From Sporomusa malonica (GTDB taxonomy: Bacteria; Bacillota; Negativicutes; Sporomusales; Sporomusaceae): a stretch of 64,000 nt of DNA. The notes under the pieces are model-generated. The model had not been told where the DNA came from, did not search any database, and saw only the letters and a list, made by a program, of their open reading frames with translations. The translations under genes were made by a program, and so were the position numbers. Below are positions 8,701-17,994 of this stretch, piece by piece. The stretch is taken from assembly GCF_041428715.1 (NCBI RefSeq), contig NZ_CP155572.1; one strand, given 5' to 3'. The stretch's first letter is position 1; each line of letters opens with the position of its first letter.

Positions 8701-9234
8701 CTAAAAATCGATTCCCTGACGTGCTGGGACGCCAATAGAAAATGGATGTTTAATATCATGCATCTCGGTAACTAGGTGTGCAATGGCTGTTATCTCAGGC
8801 GGAGCATAGCGGCCTGTCAAAACAACCTCTGTATTATTCTTCTTCTCAGCTAAAAAGGCGGCCACAACAGAAGCATCCAATAATTTTGCCGCCATAGTGA
8901 CATTGACTTCATCTAAAATAACAATATTATACTGCCCTGACAGTATGACCGACTTGGCTAGTTCCCAGCCTTCCTCAGCCAGTTTGTAATCAATGCTCTC
9001 AGGATTTTTCAGGTCAACAAATGCCTCGCGTCCGACCTGAATAAGCTTAAAGTTTGGAATTTTGAGGGCCGCCTTTACCTCGCCGTACTCATCATTCTTT
9101 TTCATAAACTGAATCATGCATACATTGAACTCATGTCCGGAGGCACGAAAGGCTAGACCCAGGCTAGCAGTAGTTTTTCCTTTACCGTTGCCTGTATATA
9201 CTTGGATTAAGCCAAAGTTATCATGCTTTCCCAC
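8701..9234 (-). CDS. cobO: Cob(I)yrinic acid a,c-diamide adenosyltransferase
   Basis: CobO/BtuR/CobA-type ATP:corrinoid adenosyltransferase transfers the 5'-deoxyadenosyl group from ATP to cob(I)alamin or precursor corrinoids. The 177-residue protein has the P-loop GNGKGKTTASLGLAFRA at about residues 16-32 and the family motif VILDEVN near 104-110. GTG start with GAGGGGGC upstream. There are no other cobalamin genes nearby, so it may serve scavenging or be a stand-alone member; the exact corrinoid substrate cannot be told from sequence. Confidence 0.93.
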   Translation of the reverse strand: MGKHDNFGLIQVYTGNGKGKTTASLGLAFRASGHEFNVCMIQFMKKNDEYGEVKAALKIPNFKLIQVGREAFVDLKNPESIDYKLAEEGWELAKSVILSGQYNIVILDEVNVTMAAKLLDASVVAAFLAEKKNNTEVVLTGRYAPPEITAIAHLVTEMHDIKHPFSIGVPARQGIDF

Positions 9235-9262
9235 ATTATAGCCCCCTCACGGTTATTTTTAA

Positions 9263-10570
9263 TTACCGCCACGCGCAAAGCAATTCCTTTAAATCTTTGG
9301 CAAAGTAGGCAGTACGTACCGGTACGCCCAGCTTGGCGGCTATTATTTCCGGTGTGGTATTATCAAGAAAAACGTGTTCACCTTTTCTGAGCGCCACGCC
9401 TGGTATAATAATACCGCTACGAGAACCAGGAAGCTGCTGCAAGTTCTCAATAATATCACCGCCAGTCAAGAGACCGGTGACTGTCACATTATGACCAAAA
9501 AACTTGTTTTCTACAGCAACTACCCGTACTTTAAGATTGGGTAGAGACAATTTGGACAGCAGCGGTGTTAAAATCTTTTCGGCTGATACGCCACAGACAA
9601 CATCTATATAATGCTGCTCATCATAACCCATCTCAACGACTGGTTGCTCCTCCCATTCTGCCAGGAAACTCCGGACAATGCCAACACCATTTTCTAGCTG
9701 TGGAAAGCTGTCATAAAGTTCATAACTGGGAATCTCCTGACCAGCTGCCAAATAAAACTCATCAGCCAGATACACAAAGGATTCCTGATTCTCTTTGCGG
9801 CATTTTTCTTGCCATGCATGAACTAATTTAATCACTTGGTCAGCCTTTTCACTGGTAAACGTAGTCAATGGGTGGCAGTTATCACGGTAGCGGGTAAGTC
9901 CAACAGGTACGATGGCTAGCGAGAGAACAGAAGGATACATGCCGTATAAATCGCTGATGGTTCTTTCAAGTTCCTTACCATCGTTAAATCCTGGACATAA
10001 GACAACTTGAGTGTGCACATCAATGCCTTTATCTACCAGCTTGCTAAGTTGCTCCATAATCTTGCCTGCCTGTTTACCGCCCAACATTCTTTCCCTAAGC
10101 TCACCATTTGTGGTATGAACTGAGACATATAGTGGCGACAAGTGCAATCGGGCAATACGGCTGAGGTCCTGATGCCCCAAATTAGTCAGTGTAACAAAAT
10201 TGCCGTACAAAAAGGACAAACGATAATCGTCGTCTTTGATATACAGGCTATCTCGCATGCCGATTGGCATCTGGTCAACAAAGCAAAAAATACATTTATT
10301 GGCACACTGCCGTACTTTATCAAATACCGCGCTTTCAAACTCCAGCCCCAGATCCTCGTCATACTCTTTCTCCAGAGTAATTAGTTCCTGTTCCCCCGAA
10401 CTCCGTTCAACCAACAACTCAACATCTTCCTCGGCCAGCGCAAAGCTGAGGTCAATAATATCTTGAACAGCTTCTCCGTTTACCTCTAGCAGCTGGTCGC
10501 CGGGAGCGAGGCCTATTTCAGCGCCGATACTATCTGGTTTAACATTTGTTATAATCGCTTTATATGTCAA
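9263..10570 (-). CDS. PDZ-radical SAM-DUF512 family protein
   Basis: A conserved three-part protein: an N-terminal PDZ-like domain (about residues 1-60; SIGAEIGLAPGDQLLEVNG), a radical-SAM-like region with the cluster motif CANKCIFC at about 91-98, and a C-terminal DUF512-type region. I place the start at the TTG (10568-10570) because AAGGAAGGGGGG lies just upstream, giving 435 residues. The family is widespread in Clostridia and Negativicutes but its reaction is not known to me. It lies between spoIIP (with a terminator between them) and cobO. Confidence 0.88.
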   Translation of the reverse strand: MTYKAIITNVKPDSIGAEIGLAPGDQLLEVNGEAVQDIIDLSFALAEEDVELLVERSSGEQELITLEKEYDEDLGLEFESAVFDKVRQCANKCIFCFVDQMPIGMRDSLYIKDDDYRLSFLYGNFVTLTNLGHQDLSRIARLHLSPLYVSVHTTNGELRERMLGGKQAGKIMEQLSKLVDKGIDVHTQVVLCPGFNDGKELERTISDLYGMYPSVLSLAIVPVGLTRYRDNCHPLTTFTSEKADQVIKLVHAWQEKCRKENQESFVYLADEFYLAAGQEIPSYELYDSFPQLENGVGIVRSFLAEWEEQPVVEMGYDEQHYIDVVCGVSAEKILTPLLSKLSLPNLKVRVVAVENKFFGHNVTVTGLLTGGDIIENLQQLPGSRSGIIIPGVALRKGEHVFLDNTTPEIIAAKLGVPVRTAYFAKDLKELLCAWR

Positions 10571-10644
10571 AGTATTCCCCCCTTCCTTTAATATTCCGTT
10601 AGTAGCTATATTTTCCTGCAAAGTGTTTTGTTAAACGACAAAAT

Positions 10645-10675
10645 AAATAAGAAAAGGCAGGACATAAGCCTGCCT
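10645..10675 (-). terminator. Intrinsic terminator after spoIIP
   Basis: Stem AGGCAGG/CCTGCCT with loop CTTATGT on the minus strand, followed by TTTCTTATTTATTTT. Confidence 0.88.
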
Positions 10676-10683
10676 GATGCGCA

Positions 10684-11895
10684 TTACTTGTTATCGTCCT
10701 GTTTTTCAGACTGCTCAGAATCTGATGGATTTTTACGACGCTTTCTGGTCTTAGGACCAAGGAAGTTGGCAAATTCAGTGGAAGCAAAGTTCTTAAGTTT
10801 GGCACCGGCTTCTTTCATGCTGCCGGTACTTAGGAATAAGAACGCCGCAGTGCCTACAATCAAGAGCCCTACAATCCAACCCATAGATTTGGTAGCACCT
10901 GATGCACCGCCAGCCGCCGAGCCCAGCCCGGTATTACCGTCCGCCCCAGTGGTTCCTGCGGCATTAGGACCTGTAGGAGCGCTGGATTTGCCTAAAACTG
11001 TTGGCACAACATCGGAGAATAGCGCAATCCCCTTTTCAGCCGATTCGCGATCATTGGTATGAGCACCTACTTCCAGCAACATGGAACGCGGGTGTAAATC
11101 CTGGTTATAGTCACCGCCTTTGGCAAAGAAAATACCCTTTACCAGGCCTGGATGCTTTTTATCTGATGCTGCTTTAATTTGTATGGCGTAATCTTCGATT
11201 TGCTTGCCGGTAGGTCCGTACTTTCCAACGACGAGTTGAATTTTACTGACATCTTGACCGTCAATGTTGCCTTTATACACTTGTGGCGGCACAGCATCAC
11301 GGTGAAGATCGAAAACAGCATCTGGCTGCTCTTTTTTGATTAGGTTAAGCGCCGTACGGCGCGAACGTTCATAGGCCATATCGTCATGGGGATCATGTTT
11401 TGCTTCAGAAAAAGCCACATTAATGCCCTTGCTTTTGAGTGATTCAGAAAATTTAGCACCTACTTTGTAAATGCCACCAGCGCCGAGAATACTCTCTTTG
11501 CCGTCAGTCGGTACATATGATTCGTCAGAGTGAGTATGGTAGATTGCTACTTTTCCACCGCCTTCAGCCCTGGCGATAGTTGGTTCAAGCAACCCTCTTA
11601 ACCTAGCCAGTACGCTTTTGTCTGCATCTTGGTAGTATAAGGAAAGATTAACTTCGCCAATAAATTTGGCATGAGCGGTGTCACCATCCACGCGTACGAC
11701 TTCATATCGACGGTTATTCTCGGTAATCACCTGATCGCCTGCTTGTACACGCCATCCTGTCATGTAAACGGTATTGCCACCTTCATCAACGATTGTTGAA
11801 TAACTTCCGTCATTACGCTCGTTGGCTAAAACAAGAATGTTGGTCGTAACTAGGAGCAAGCCCACGAGGATAGTTACCAGGAGCCTACTTTTCAT
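10684..11895 (-). CDS. spoIIP: Stage II sporulation protein P, spore peptidoglycan amidase/endopeptidase
   Basis: SpoIIP works with SpoIID and SpoIIM to degrade septal peptidoglycan and drive engulfment. The ATG at 11893-11895 with GGGGGTG upstream gives 403 residues beginning with a signal-anchor (LLVTILVGLLLVTTNILVLA). The catalytic domain (about 130-300) has the expected HTHSDESY zinc-ligand motif, FDLHRDAVP and LLEVGAHTN. After a Gly/Ala-rich linker there is a second hydrophobic segment (WIVGLLIVGTAAFLFL) and a basic C-terminus. Bacillus SpoIIP lacks this second segment as far as I recall. The start overlaps the end of the upstream membrane protein gene by 11 bp, so the two are coupled. 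Confidence 0.95.
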   Translation of the reverse strand: MKSRLLVTILVGLLLVTTNILVLANERNDGSYSTIVDEGGNTVYMTGWRVQAGDQVITENNRRYEVVRVDGDTAHAKFIGEVNLSLYYQDADKSVLARLRGLLEPTIARAEGGGKVAIYHTHSDESYVPTDGKESILGAGGIYKVGAKFSESLKSKGINVAFSEAKHDPHDDMAYERSRRTALNLIKKEQPDAVFDLHRDAVPPQVYKGNIDGQDVSKIQLVVGKYGPTGKQIEDYAIQIKAASDKKHPGLVKGIFFAKGGDYNQDLHPRSMLLEVGAHTNDRESAEKGIALFSDVVPTVLGKSSAPTGPNAAGTTGADGNTGLGSAAGGASGATKSMGWIVGLLIVGTAAFLFLSTGSMKEAGAKLKNFASTEFANFLGPKTRKRRKNPSDSEQSEKQDDNK

Positions 11896-12652
11896 TGTTT
11901 TCACCCCCATTATCAGAGGTGTTAGTATTAGCTCCTGTCTGCTTCGGCGTTTGTTGCCCTGCTTGTTGTTTTTCTTTGGGATGCAGTTCTTTACTAAACT
12001 CATATAATCCTTCGGGTCGATTAGGCCCTAATACCGGACCGCCTTGCAGTTTTTCTCTGGTCTCACCGACCAGTTCGGCTATCATTACAGCTACTATACC
12101 GGCAATAATAGTAACGTCAAATGCTCCTGCTCCACCAATTGCGGTAGTGCCTGGAATGCCTAAGCCAGAAAGGGTAACAATATGGATTATATCGCTGAGA
12201 ACAATGCCCAGTACACCGCCGATAAAAGCACTGCGCCGAGAACGGCCAGCAAGATAGGCAATAAGACCTGCCGATACCCCATAGATAAGTTTGGGATCAA
12301 GAAACATGTTTTCCGGTTCGTAAGGCAAATAACGCGATCCTAGCGATACTGCGCCTGCAACAAGTACTGCTGCAACAACGGCTCGTACTCTTTCGGCAGT
12401 TTCATCGGCTTTGGCAATTAGGTAGATACTGAGCAAAATAGGAAGCACCGCGCCGCCGACATTGATGGTAATTTCCATAGGGGAACGCATTATGGGAATG
12501 TCGATAAAACTGCCGACAACAATACCGGCAATAAACATCAGCGCTTGTTTATCAGTCATCCGCATGCGGTCTAAAATTCGCTGAGCTAACCCGAAATAAA
12601 CCAGCACGCTGACAACTAAAAGCAAAATCATTCCTAGCGGCATATTCATCAT
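11885..12652 (-). CDS. DUF1614-type multi-pass membrane protein
   Basis: A 255-residue membrane protein with seven or eight hydrophobic segments and a polar Gln/Asn-rich C-terminal tail (about 215-255). The sequence resembles the DUF1614 family, of unknown function. GAGGTGAG precedes the ATG. Its last codons overlap the start of spoIIP by 11 bp, so the two are probably translated together. An engulfment or sporulation-related role is possible from this coupling but is only inference. Confidence 0.82.
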   Translation of the reverse strand: MMNMPLGMILLLVVSVLVYFGLAQRILDRMRMTDKQALMFIAGIVVGSFIDIPIMRSPMEITINVGGAVLPILLSIYLIAKADETAERVRAVVAAVLVAGAVSLGSRYLPYEPENMFLDPKLIYGVSAGLIAYLAGRSRRSAFIGGVLGIVLSDIIHIVTLSGLGIPGTTAIGGAGAFDVTIIAGIVAVMIAELVGETREKLQGGPVLGPNRPEGLYEFSKELHPKEKQQAGQQTPKQTGANTNTSDNGGENNEK

Positions 12653-12721
12653 GTTGTCTCACCTCATAGCCTTGTAATGTTGACGTATTAATCCTAGTTT
12701 GTACTGTTGTCGGCTTATTAA

Positions 12722-12753
12722 TGCAAAAAGCATGGCCAGTTGGCCATGCTTTT
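12722..12753 (-). terminator. Intrinsic terminator after fni
   Basis: A 13 bp perfect stem, AAAAGCATGGCCA/TGGCCATGCTTTT with a two-base apex, starts within the fni stop codon and ends in a short T-run. Confidence 0.85.
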
Positions 12754-13819
12754 ACCGTGTTTTTTTACGCTTTGCAAATTGCTCAGTGTCAATTCCCCTT
12801 GCAGATAACCACTCTCGGCTAAAGCCGGTAACAACTATAGGTGTAGACCGTAGATCATTGATGTTTTGTGCGCCCACAAGGAGCATAAAGCGCCGTATAT
12901 CTGTAGCAAAATTCTCATACCAGCGGACCGTGCCGTCCAATCCCTTACGCCTGAGCGTTTTTAGCACTGGACCAGCAATCCCCGTGGCCGCGCCACCAAT
13001 AGAAAGCGCCTTGACAACATCAAGCGGTGTCCTGACGCCGCCTGACAAGACCACATCAACGGCAGGAGCAGTTGCAGCCACTACTTCTACCGCCGCAATT
13101 GCGGTAGGAATCCCCCAGGCGATCATTTCCTCATCCAGGTTTATTCGCCCACGGGCCGCTTCGATCGCCAGGAAGTTGGTACCGCCAGTGCCGCCTACAT
13201 CAATGGCCTTGACACCAATACCGGCCAGTGCCTCCGCTTGTTCACGAGCAATGCCGCACCCCACTTCTTTAACAATAACTGGCACGTTAACTTTTTTTAC
13301 AATGGCTTCAATTTTAGACAGATACCCGCTAAAATCACGGTCACCTTCACTCATAATGATTTCCTGTCCGGCGTTGAGGTGAATCTGAATGGCTTGGGCA
13401 CCAATCATCTCTACAGCGTAGCAAGCAGCATCTGGGGCAGCATATGCGCCTAAATTTGCAAATACCACACCGTTAGGATTAGTTTTGCGTACAACTTTAT
13501 ACGATTCAGCCGCTGCCGGGTTCTCAATGGCAGAATACTGCGACCCCACCGCCATGGACACCCCTGTAAGACGAGCGAATTCAGCTAGCTCCCGGTTGAC
13601 CTGTGTGACATCGGCTGCACCACCGGTGATTGCATTAATGATAACTGGCTGCGGCAACGTTATGCCTGCGACTGACGTACTGATGTCAATATCCCGCCAT
13701 GCCAAATCTGGCAGGCAATTATGCACCAGATGAAAATCTGTAAATCCGGCAGCCGCCGGGCCATCGCCTAAGAGTATGGAATACTTTAAATGTTCCAGTT
13801 TACGTGACTGCCGTATCAT
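12752..13819 (-). CDS. fni: Type 2 isopentenyl-diphosphate delta-isomerase
   Basis: FMN- and NADPH-dependent interconversion of isopentenyl and dimethylallyl diphosphate. The 355-residue TIM-barrel protein has ITGGAADVTQVN near residues 64-75, the QIHLNAGQE segment with the active-site Gln, DVGGTGGTNF and VLSGGVRTPLDV, all characteristic of IDI-2. It follows ispH-S1 by nine bases, so the last MEP-pathway enzyme and the isomerase are in one operon. IspH makes both isomers, so the isomerase balances the pools rather than being strictly needed. Terminator at the stop codon. Confidence 0.95.
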   Translation of the reverse strand: MIRQSRKLEHLKYSILLGDGPAAAGFTDFHLVHNCLPDLAWRDIDISTSVAGITLPQPVIINAITGGAADVTQVNRELAEFARLTGVSMAVGSQYSAIENPAAAESYKVVRKTNPNGVVFANLGAYAAPDAACYAVEMIGAQAIQIHLNAGQEIIMSEGDRDFSGYLSKIEAIVKKVNVPVIVKEVGCGIAREQAEALAGIGVKAIDVGGTGGTNFLAIEAARGRINLDEEMIAWGIPTAIAAVEVVAATAPAVDVVLSGGVRTPLDVVKALSIGGAATGIAGPVLKTLRRKGLDGTVRWYENFATDIRRFMLLVGAQNINDLRSTPIVVTGFSREWLSARGIDTEQFAKRKKTR

Positions 13820-13827
13820 GCGACTTG

Positions 13828-15789
13828 CTAGTCCTCCCGTTTAAATAAATGGCCGAACTTATCGCCAAGCGTAACTCCAGATGGCGGAGCCTGCGTGGTG
13901 AGATAATCGCTGAATTCGGCCCGCTCCTTATCTTGTGCGGCCTGCACCATGCTAAGCCCAATCCGTTTGCTTTCTTTATCAATGCTAAGCACCTTAACAG
14001 CCACTTCTTGTCCGGTGCTTACAACTTCCTCAGGATTAGCTACCCGCCGCTCCGCCATTTCAGAGATATGTACCAACCCTTCAATGCCTTTTTTGAGTTC
14101 AATAAACGCACCAAACTTGGCAATCTTACTAACCGTGCCAGTCATGACCGCACCTACTGTCAGGCTGTCAATCGTTGTATACCATGGGTCGCGTTCAACG
14201 TCTTTTAGGCTGAGCGACAATTTTTTTGCTTCAGGGTCAACCTTGAGCACAACGACAGTCACTTCATCGCCAACATTGACAACTTCCTGAGGTGTTTTGA
14301 TACGCTGCCAGGATAAATCAGAAATATGAACAAGCCCGTCAATGCCGCCTACATCGACAAAAGCGCCAAAGTTAGCCAGGCGGCTTACTTTACCGGTAAG
14401 CGTCTGCCCCGCTGCTATTTTAGTAAATAGTTCTTTCTCTTTGACTTCTTTTTCCTGTGCTAACACTTGTCTGCGGGAAAGAACGGCCTTTTGTTTTTCC
14501 CTGTCGATTTCAATAGGCACTGCCTGAACAGTTTGTCCGACAAATGGTTGTAAATCTTCAACAAATCTAAGTTCAACCTGTGAGGCTGGAATAAAGCCGC
14601 GCACACCCAAAACGGCAGCAACCACACCGCCTTTAACAACTTCAGTAATTTGGGCATCTACTGGCTGTTTAGTGGCAAAGGCCTGCTCAAGTTTATCCCA
14701 GGCAGTTATTTTATCAGCTTGCACCATTGATAGTTTGACCTGGCCGTCAGTACTATCAGCATCAAGCACCAATACCTCAATGATCTGTCCGATACTAACA
14801 ACGTCTGCGGCCGTTTCCGGTGTTGGATATGCCAGTTCAGCTAGCGGAATAACGCCTTCAGACTTGTAGCCGATATCTACGAACACTTCATCATGACGGA
14901 CGCCAACAACCGTACCTTTTACAATACTGCCAGCCTCCAATTTAACAACATCAGTTACATTCATTTCTTCCATTTTTTTATATACCTCCTCAATCACCCA
15001 ATCGGGCGTTGACGCACCAGCTGTAATCCCTGCAACTTGTACACCCGTAAACCATTCAGGTTTTAACTCATTGGCTGATTCAATATGATAAGCCAGTGAG
15101 CCGGCCTCACGGCAGACACTGGCGAGCCGGGCGGTGTTGGCACTGCTTTTGCCGCCAACTATAATAATGATATCCACCTTTTTCGCTAAATCGATAGCTG
15201 CCTGCTGCCTAAGATCTGTTGCCGTGCAGATAGTGCGTTCAATTTTTAATTCTTCACATTTGGTCTTTACAACTGTAACGATAGCCTCAAACTCCTTAGC
15301 GGCAAACGTTGTCTGAGCTACTACCCCGATTCGCGGGTAATATGGCAGCGCCTCTGCCTCAGCTGGCGTTTCCACCACTTGAGCCTTATGATTTGTCCAG
15401 GCAATAATACTTTGGACTTCTGGATGGTGCTGTTCGCCGACAATAACTACCTGATAGCCGACTGTCAAAAGCGCATGAGCGGCCTGCTGGGCCTTTTTTA
15501 CATGTGGACATGTGGCATCGACCACTTCCAACTGTTGGGTTTCAGCCTGATGATATACTTCAGGGCCAACACCGTGTGACCTGATGATGACTCTGCCTGC
15601 CGGTATCTCATCCAGTTTGTTAGCAGTATCGATACCCTGCGCTTTCAGGTGGCTTACCATCTGCGGATTATGGATAATCGGGCCTAGAGTATGGACCGGG
15701 CAATTTGCATTAGTTGAAGCCAAGGCCATATCGACAGCTCGCTTTACTCCATAGCAAAACCCCCGGTGCTCGGCCATAACTATTTTCAT
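13828..15789 (-). CDS. ispH: IspH (HMBPP reductase)-ribosomal protein S1 fusion
   Basis: A 653-residue fusion. Residues 1-275 are 4-hydroxy-3-methylbut-2-enyl diphosphate reductase, the [4Fe-4S] enzyme ending the MEP isoprenoid pathway: the three cluster cysteines are Cys12 (HRGFCYG), Cys94 (DATCPHV) and Cys188 (ICTATDLRQ), with GGKSSANT near 212-219. Residues about 284-615 form four S1 RNA-binding domains, two of them with the classic GLVHIS signature. The ATG (15787-15789) follows GCAGGAGG. This fusion is known from Clostridia and Negativicutes; whether the S1 part serves translation is not certain. A strong sigma-A promoter lies upstream. Confidence 0.96.
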   Translation of the reverse strand: MKIVMAEHRGFCYGVKRAVDMALASTNANCPVHTLGPIIHNPQMVSHLKAQGIDTANKLDEIPAGRVIIRSHGVGPEVYHQAETQQLEVVDATCPHVKKAQQAAHALLTVGYQVVIVGEQHHPEVQSIIAWTNHKAQVVETPAEAEALPYYPRIGVVAQTTFAAKEFEAIVTVVKTKCEELKIERTICTATDLRQQAAIDLAKKVDIIIIVGGKSSANTARLASVCREAGSLAYHIESANELKPEWFTGVQVAGITAGASTPDWVIEEVYKKMEEMNVTDVVKLEAGSIVKGTVVGVRHDEVFVDIGYKSEGVIPLAELAYPTPETAADVVSIGQIIEVLVLDADSTDGQVKLSMVQADKITAWDKLEQAFATKQPVDAQITEVVKGGVVAAVLGVRGFIPASQVELRFVEDLQPFVGQTVQAVPIEIDREKQKAVLSRRQVLAQEKEVKEKELFTKIAAGQTLTGKVSRLANFGAFVDVGGIDGLVHISDLSWQRIKTPQEVVNVGDEVTVVVLKVDPEAKKLSLSLKDVERDPWYTTIDSLTVGAVMTGTVSKIAKFGAFIELKKGIEGLVHISEMAERRVANPEEVVSTGQEVAVKVLSIDKESKRIGLSMVQAAQDKERAEFSDYLTTQAPPSGVTLGDKFGHLFKRED

Positions 15790-15832
15790 AACAGCCTCCT
15801 GCTTGGTAGTCTTTGGTATATTCACCTTATTT

Positions 15833-15861
15833 ATTATAAACCCTTTGCGCCAACGTTTCAA
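15833..15861 (-). promoter_or_regulatory. Sigma-A promoter of ispH-S1-fni
   Basis: On the minus strand TTGAAA, 17 bp spacer, TATAAT (15833-15838), about 43 bp before the start codon. It begins four bases after the cstA terminator stem. Confidence 0.75.
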
Positions 15862-15862
15862 A

Positions 15863-15909
15863 TCTAAAACCGCCGCCATTTAGCTAAAGCTGAAATAGCG
15901 GCGGTTTTC
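15863..15909 (-). terminator. Intrinsic terminator after cstA
   Basis: GC-rich hairpin with arms AAAACCGCCGC/GCGGCGGTTTT, extended by AAAT/ATTT, ending in GGTTTT on the minus strand. Confidence 0.85.
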
Positions 15910-15939
15910 TTTATAATTTAGTTGACCTATTACAAATTA

Positions 15940-17796
15940 TTAGCTCGGAATATTAGGCTTAGTGGTATTCACGGGGCAAGACATGGCTGAAATTTCGGTA
16001 TTCATGCCAATTGGTTTATCATTCTTAAGCAGTTGTAACCACAACCTAATGGAGTCAAGCAGAGTAATAATTACCAGGACAATTAGGATAATGCTTACTG
16101 TGCCATTCGTGTTGCCTAAGGCATCACCGCGTTTGAAGAACATTTGCACATTCATTATACCTGCAGTAATAACAGTAACTGACAAGAAGCAAAGTGGGGC
16201 AAAAGTAACCCAGGCGTACGATTTCTTAGGAGCGATTTTCAGGATAATGGTTGTGCCAAGAGCCAGAGCAACAACAGCCAATAGCTGATTGGCCACACCA
16301 AACAACGGCCAAATAGTAGCTACGTCACCACTATAAAGCAGGTAGCCCCAGCAGTAAGTGACCAAAAAGCTGGTGAAAAGAATTCCTGGCCACCAGTTGG
16401 TTTGTTTGAGTGGAGAATACAAGTAGGTGCCAAGAATATCCTGGAGGATATAACGGGCTACACGAGTACCAGCGTCAATTGTAGTAAGAATAAACAGAGC
16501 CTCAAACATAATGGCAAATTGATACCAATAACTCATCAGGTGCTGCATACCGCCGATGCTGGAAAAGATATGTGCCATCCCAACTGCCAGCGAAACTGCA
16601 CCACCAGGACGATGCGCAACATCCATTTGTACCAAACGGGACAATTCTTTAATTTCTACGGTAGGAATACCCAGTTTCGCAAATACAGCAGCCGGGCTGT
16701 TGATGGCGAAATAGTCGCCAGGCATAAGCACAACCGCCGAGATAAGAGCCATTACAGCAACAAAACCTTCAGTAAGCATGCCACCATAAGCGATAACACG
16801 GGATTGGGATTCAAGTTCAATCATCTTAGGCGTAGTACCTGAGCTAATGAGTGAATGGAAACCTGAGATAGCGCCGCAGGCAATGGTGATAAATACATAC
16901 GGCCACCACGGACCAGGGATAATCGGCCCGCCGCCGTCAATAAAGCGGGTGGTTATCGGCATATTGATACTAGGCTGTACTATAAGGATTCCCAAAGCCA
17001 GTGCTAATACAGTACCAATCTTCATGTACGAGCTGAGGTAATCGCGCGGAGCTAACAAAAGCCATACCGGCAAAACAGCTGCAAAGAAGCCGTAGACAGG
17101 CAACGCAATTGACAGTTGCTGTTTAGTAAGGTTAAATATGTCGGCTATACCTGCCCACGGTTGACCAGGGCTCAGCCAGTGACCGGTAAATACTGCTGCC
17201 AATACCATGAGGAAACCGGCAATTGAACCGGAACGGATAGAACCAGGGGCAATTTTGAACATGTACAGACCAACAACAATTGCAATCGGAATGGTCATAA
17301 ACAGTGTGTATACGCCCCATGGATTTTTAAATAGAGCGTTTACAACAACGATAGCCAGACCAGCAAGTGCGACAATGATAATAAATAGTACAGCTAAGGA
17401 AGTAGTTACACCAGTCAGCGGACCAACTTCCCGCCGAGCGATAACAGCCAGTGACTGGCCATTGTGACGAACTGATGCAAAGAGGATGATGAAGTCGTGG
17501 ACTGCGCCAGCAAAAACAGAACCTAGCAGAATCCACATAAAACCAGGTCCCCATCCATACTGCGCGGCAAGTACCGGGCCGACAAGCGGACCTGCACCGG
17601 CAATCGCAGCAAAGTGGTGACCGAATAGTACCCACTTATTTGTGGGTACAAACTCGCGACCGTCATTGCAGCGGTATGCTGGGGTAATATTAGCGTCGTT
17701 TAGTGCTAATACCTTTGCGGCGATGAATGCTGAATAATAGCGGTATGCCAAGACATAAACACATACGGCAATAACCAATAAACTAACTGAATTCAT
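15940..17796 (-). CDS. cstA: CstA-family carbon starvation protein/pyruvate-type transporter
   Basis: A 618-residue polytopic membrane protein of the CstA family with about 16 hydrophobic segments. Family signatures include NKWVLFGHHFAAIAGAGPLVGPVLAAQYGWGPG split around residues 53-85 and ALISAVVLMPGDYFAIN. CstA/BtsT proteins import pyruvate or peptides during carbon limitation. The start follows GGAAGGGGG. The lytS-lytT two-component genes lie directly upstream, and in E. coli the related BtsS/BtsR system controls the CstA paralogue BtsT. A substrate such as pyruvate is therefore likely here but not shown. Confidence 0.93.
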   Translation of the reverse strand: MNSVSLLVIAVCVYVLAYRYYSAFIAAKVLALNDANITPAYRCNDGREFVPTNKWVLFGHHFAAIAGAGPLVGPVLAAQYGWGPGFMWILLGSVFAGAVHDFIILFASVRHNGQSLAVIARREVGPLTGVTTSLAVLFIIIVALAGLAIVVVNALFKNPWGVYTLFMTIPIAIVVGLYMFKIAPGSIRSGSIAGFLMVLAAVFTGHWLSPGQPWAGIADIFNLTKQQLSIALPVYGFFAAVLPVWLLLAPRDYLSSYMKIGTVLALALGILIVQPSINMPITTRFIDGGGPIIPGPWWPYVFITIACGAISGFHSLISSGTTPKMIELESQSRVIAYGGMLTEGFVAVMALISAVVLMPGDYFAINSPAAVFAKLGIPTVEIKELSRLVQMDVAHRPGGAVSLAVGMAHIFSSIGGMQHLMSYWYQFAIMFEALFILTTIDAGTRVARYILQDILGTYLYSPLKQTNWWPGILFTSFLVTYCWGYLLYSGDVATIWPLFGVANQLLAVVALALGTTIILKIAPKKSYAWVTFAPLCFLSVTVITAGIMNVQMFFKRGDALGNTNGTVSIILIVLVIITLLDSIRLWLQLLKNDKPIGMNTEISAMSCPVNTTKPNIPS

Positions 17797-17880
17797 GAAT
17801 AAGTCCCCCTTCCAAAATAGTTATAAAATAAAAGACTTTACCTCCTTTTCACCAATTTTTCTTTATATTTAAAATAATAC

Positions 17881-17886
17881 ATTATA
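17881..17886 (-). promoter_or_regulatory. Possible -10 element of cstA
   Basis: TATAAT on the minus strand about 85 bp upstream of the cstA ATG and just beyond the lytT terminator. No convincing -35 element or LytTR direct repeat was found by eye, which would fit an activator-dependent promoter. A second AAGGAGG further down the leader has no start codon at the right distance. Confidence 0.35.
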
Positions 17887-17921
17887 CCGCATAGGCTAGC
17901 AATATGTATGCCGTGAAATGA

Positions 17922-17956
17922 CAAAAAACCAGGATGAAATACACTGTCATCCTGGT
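17922..17956 (-). terminator. Intrinsic terminator after lytT
   Basis: Ten-base-pair stem ACCAGGATGA/TCATCCTGGT followed on the minus strand by TTTTTTG. Confidence 0.9.
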
Positions 17957-17994
17957 CAATAGCACCAAGTTTGTTTACATAGTTACAGGGATAA

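Noticed and set aside
12699..13382. 227-codon plus-strand frame opposite fni
   Set aside because: It mirrors codon bias of the certain fni gene on the other strand and has no ribosome site or recognisable domain.
17797..17994. LytTR binding sites upstream of cstA
   Set aside because: No clear pair of direct repeats could be found by eye, so no operator is annotated.
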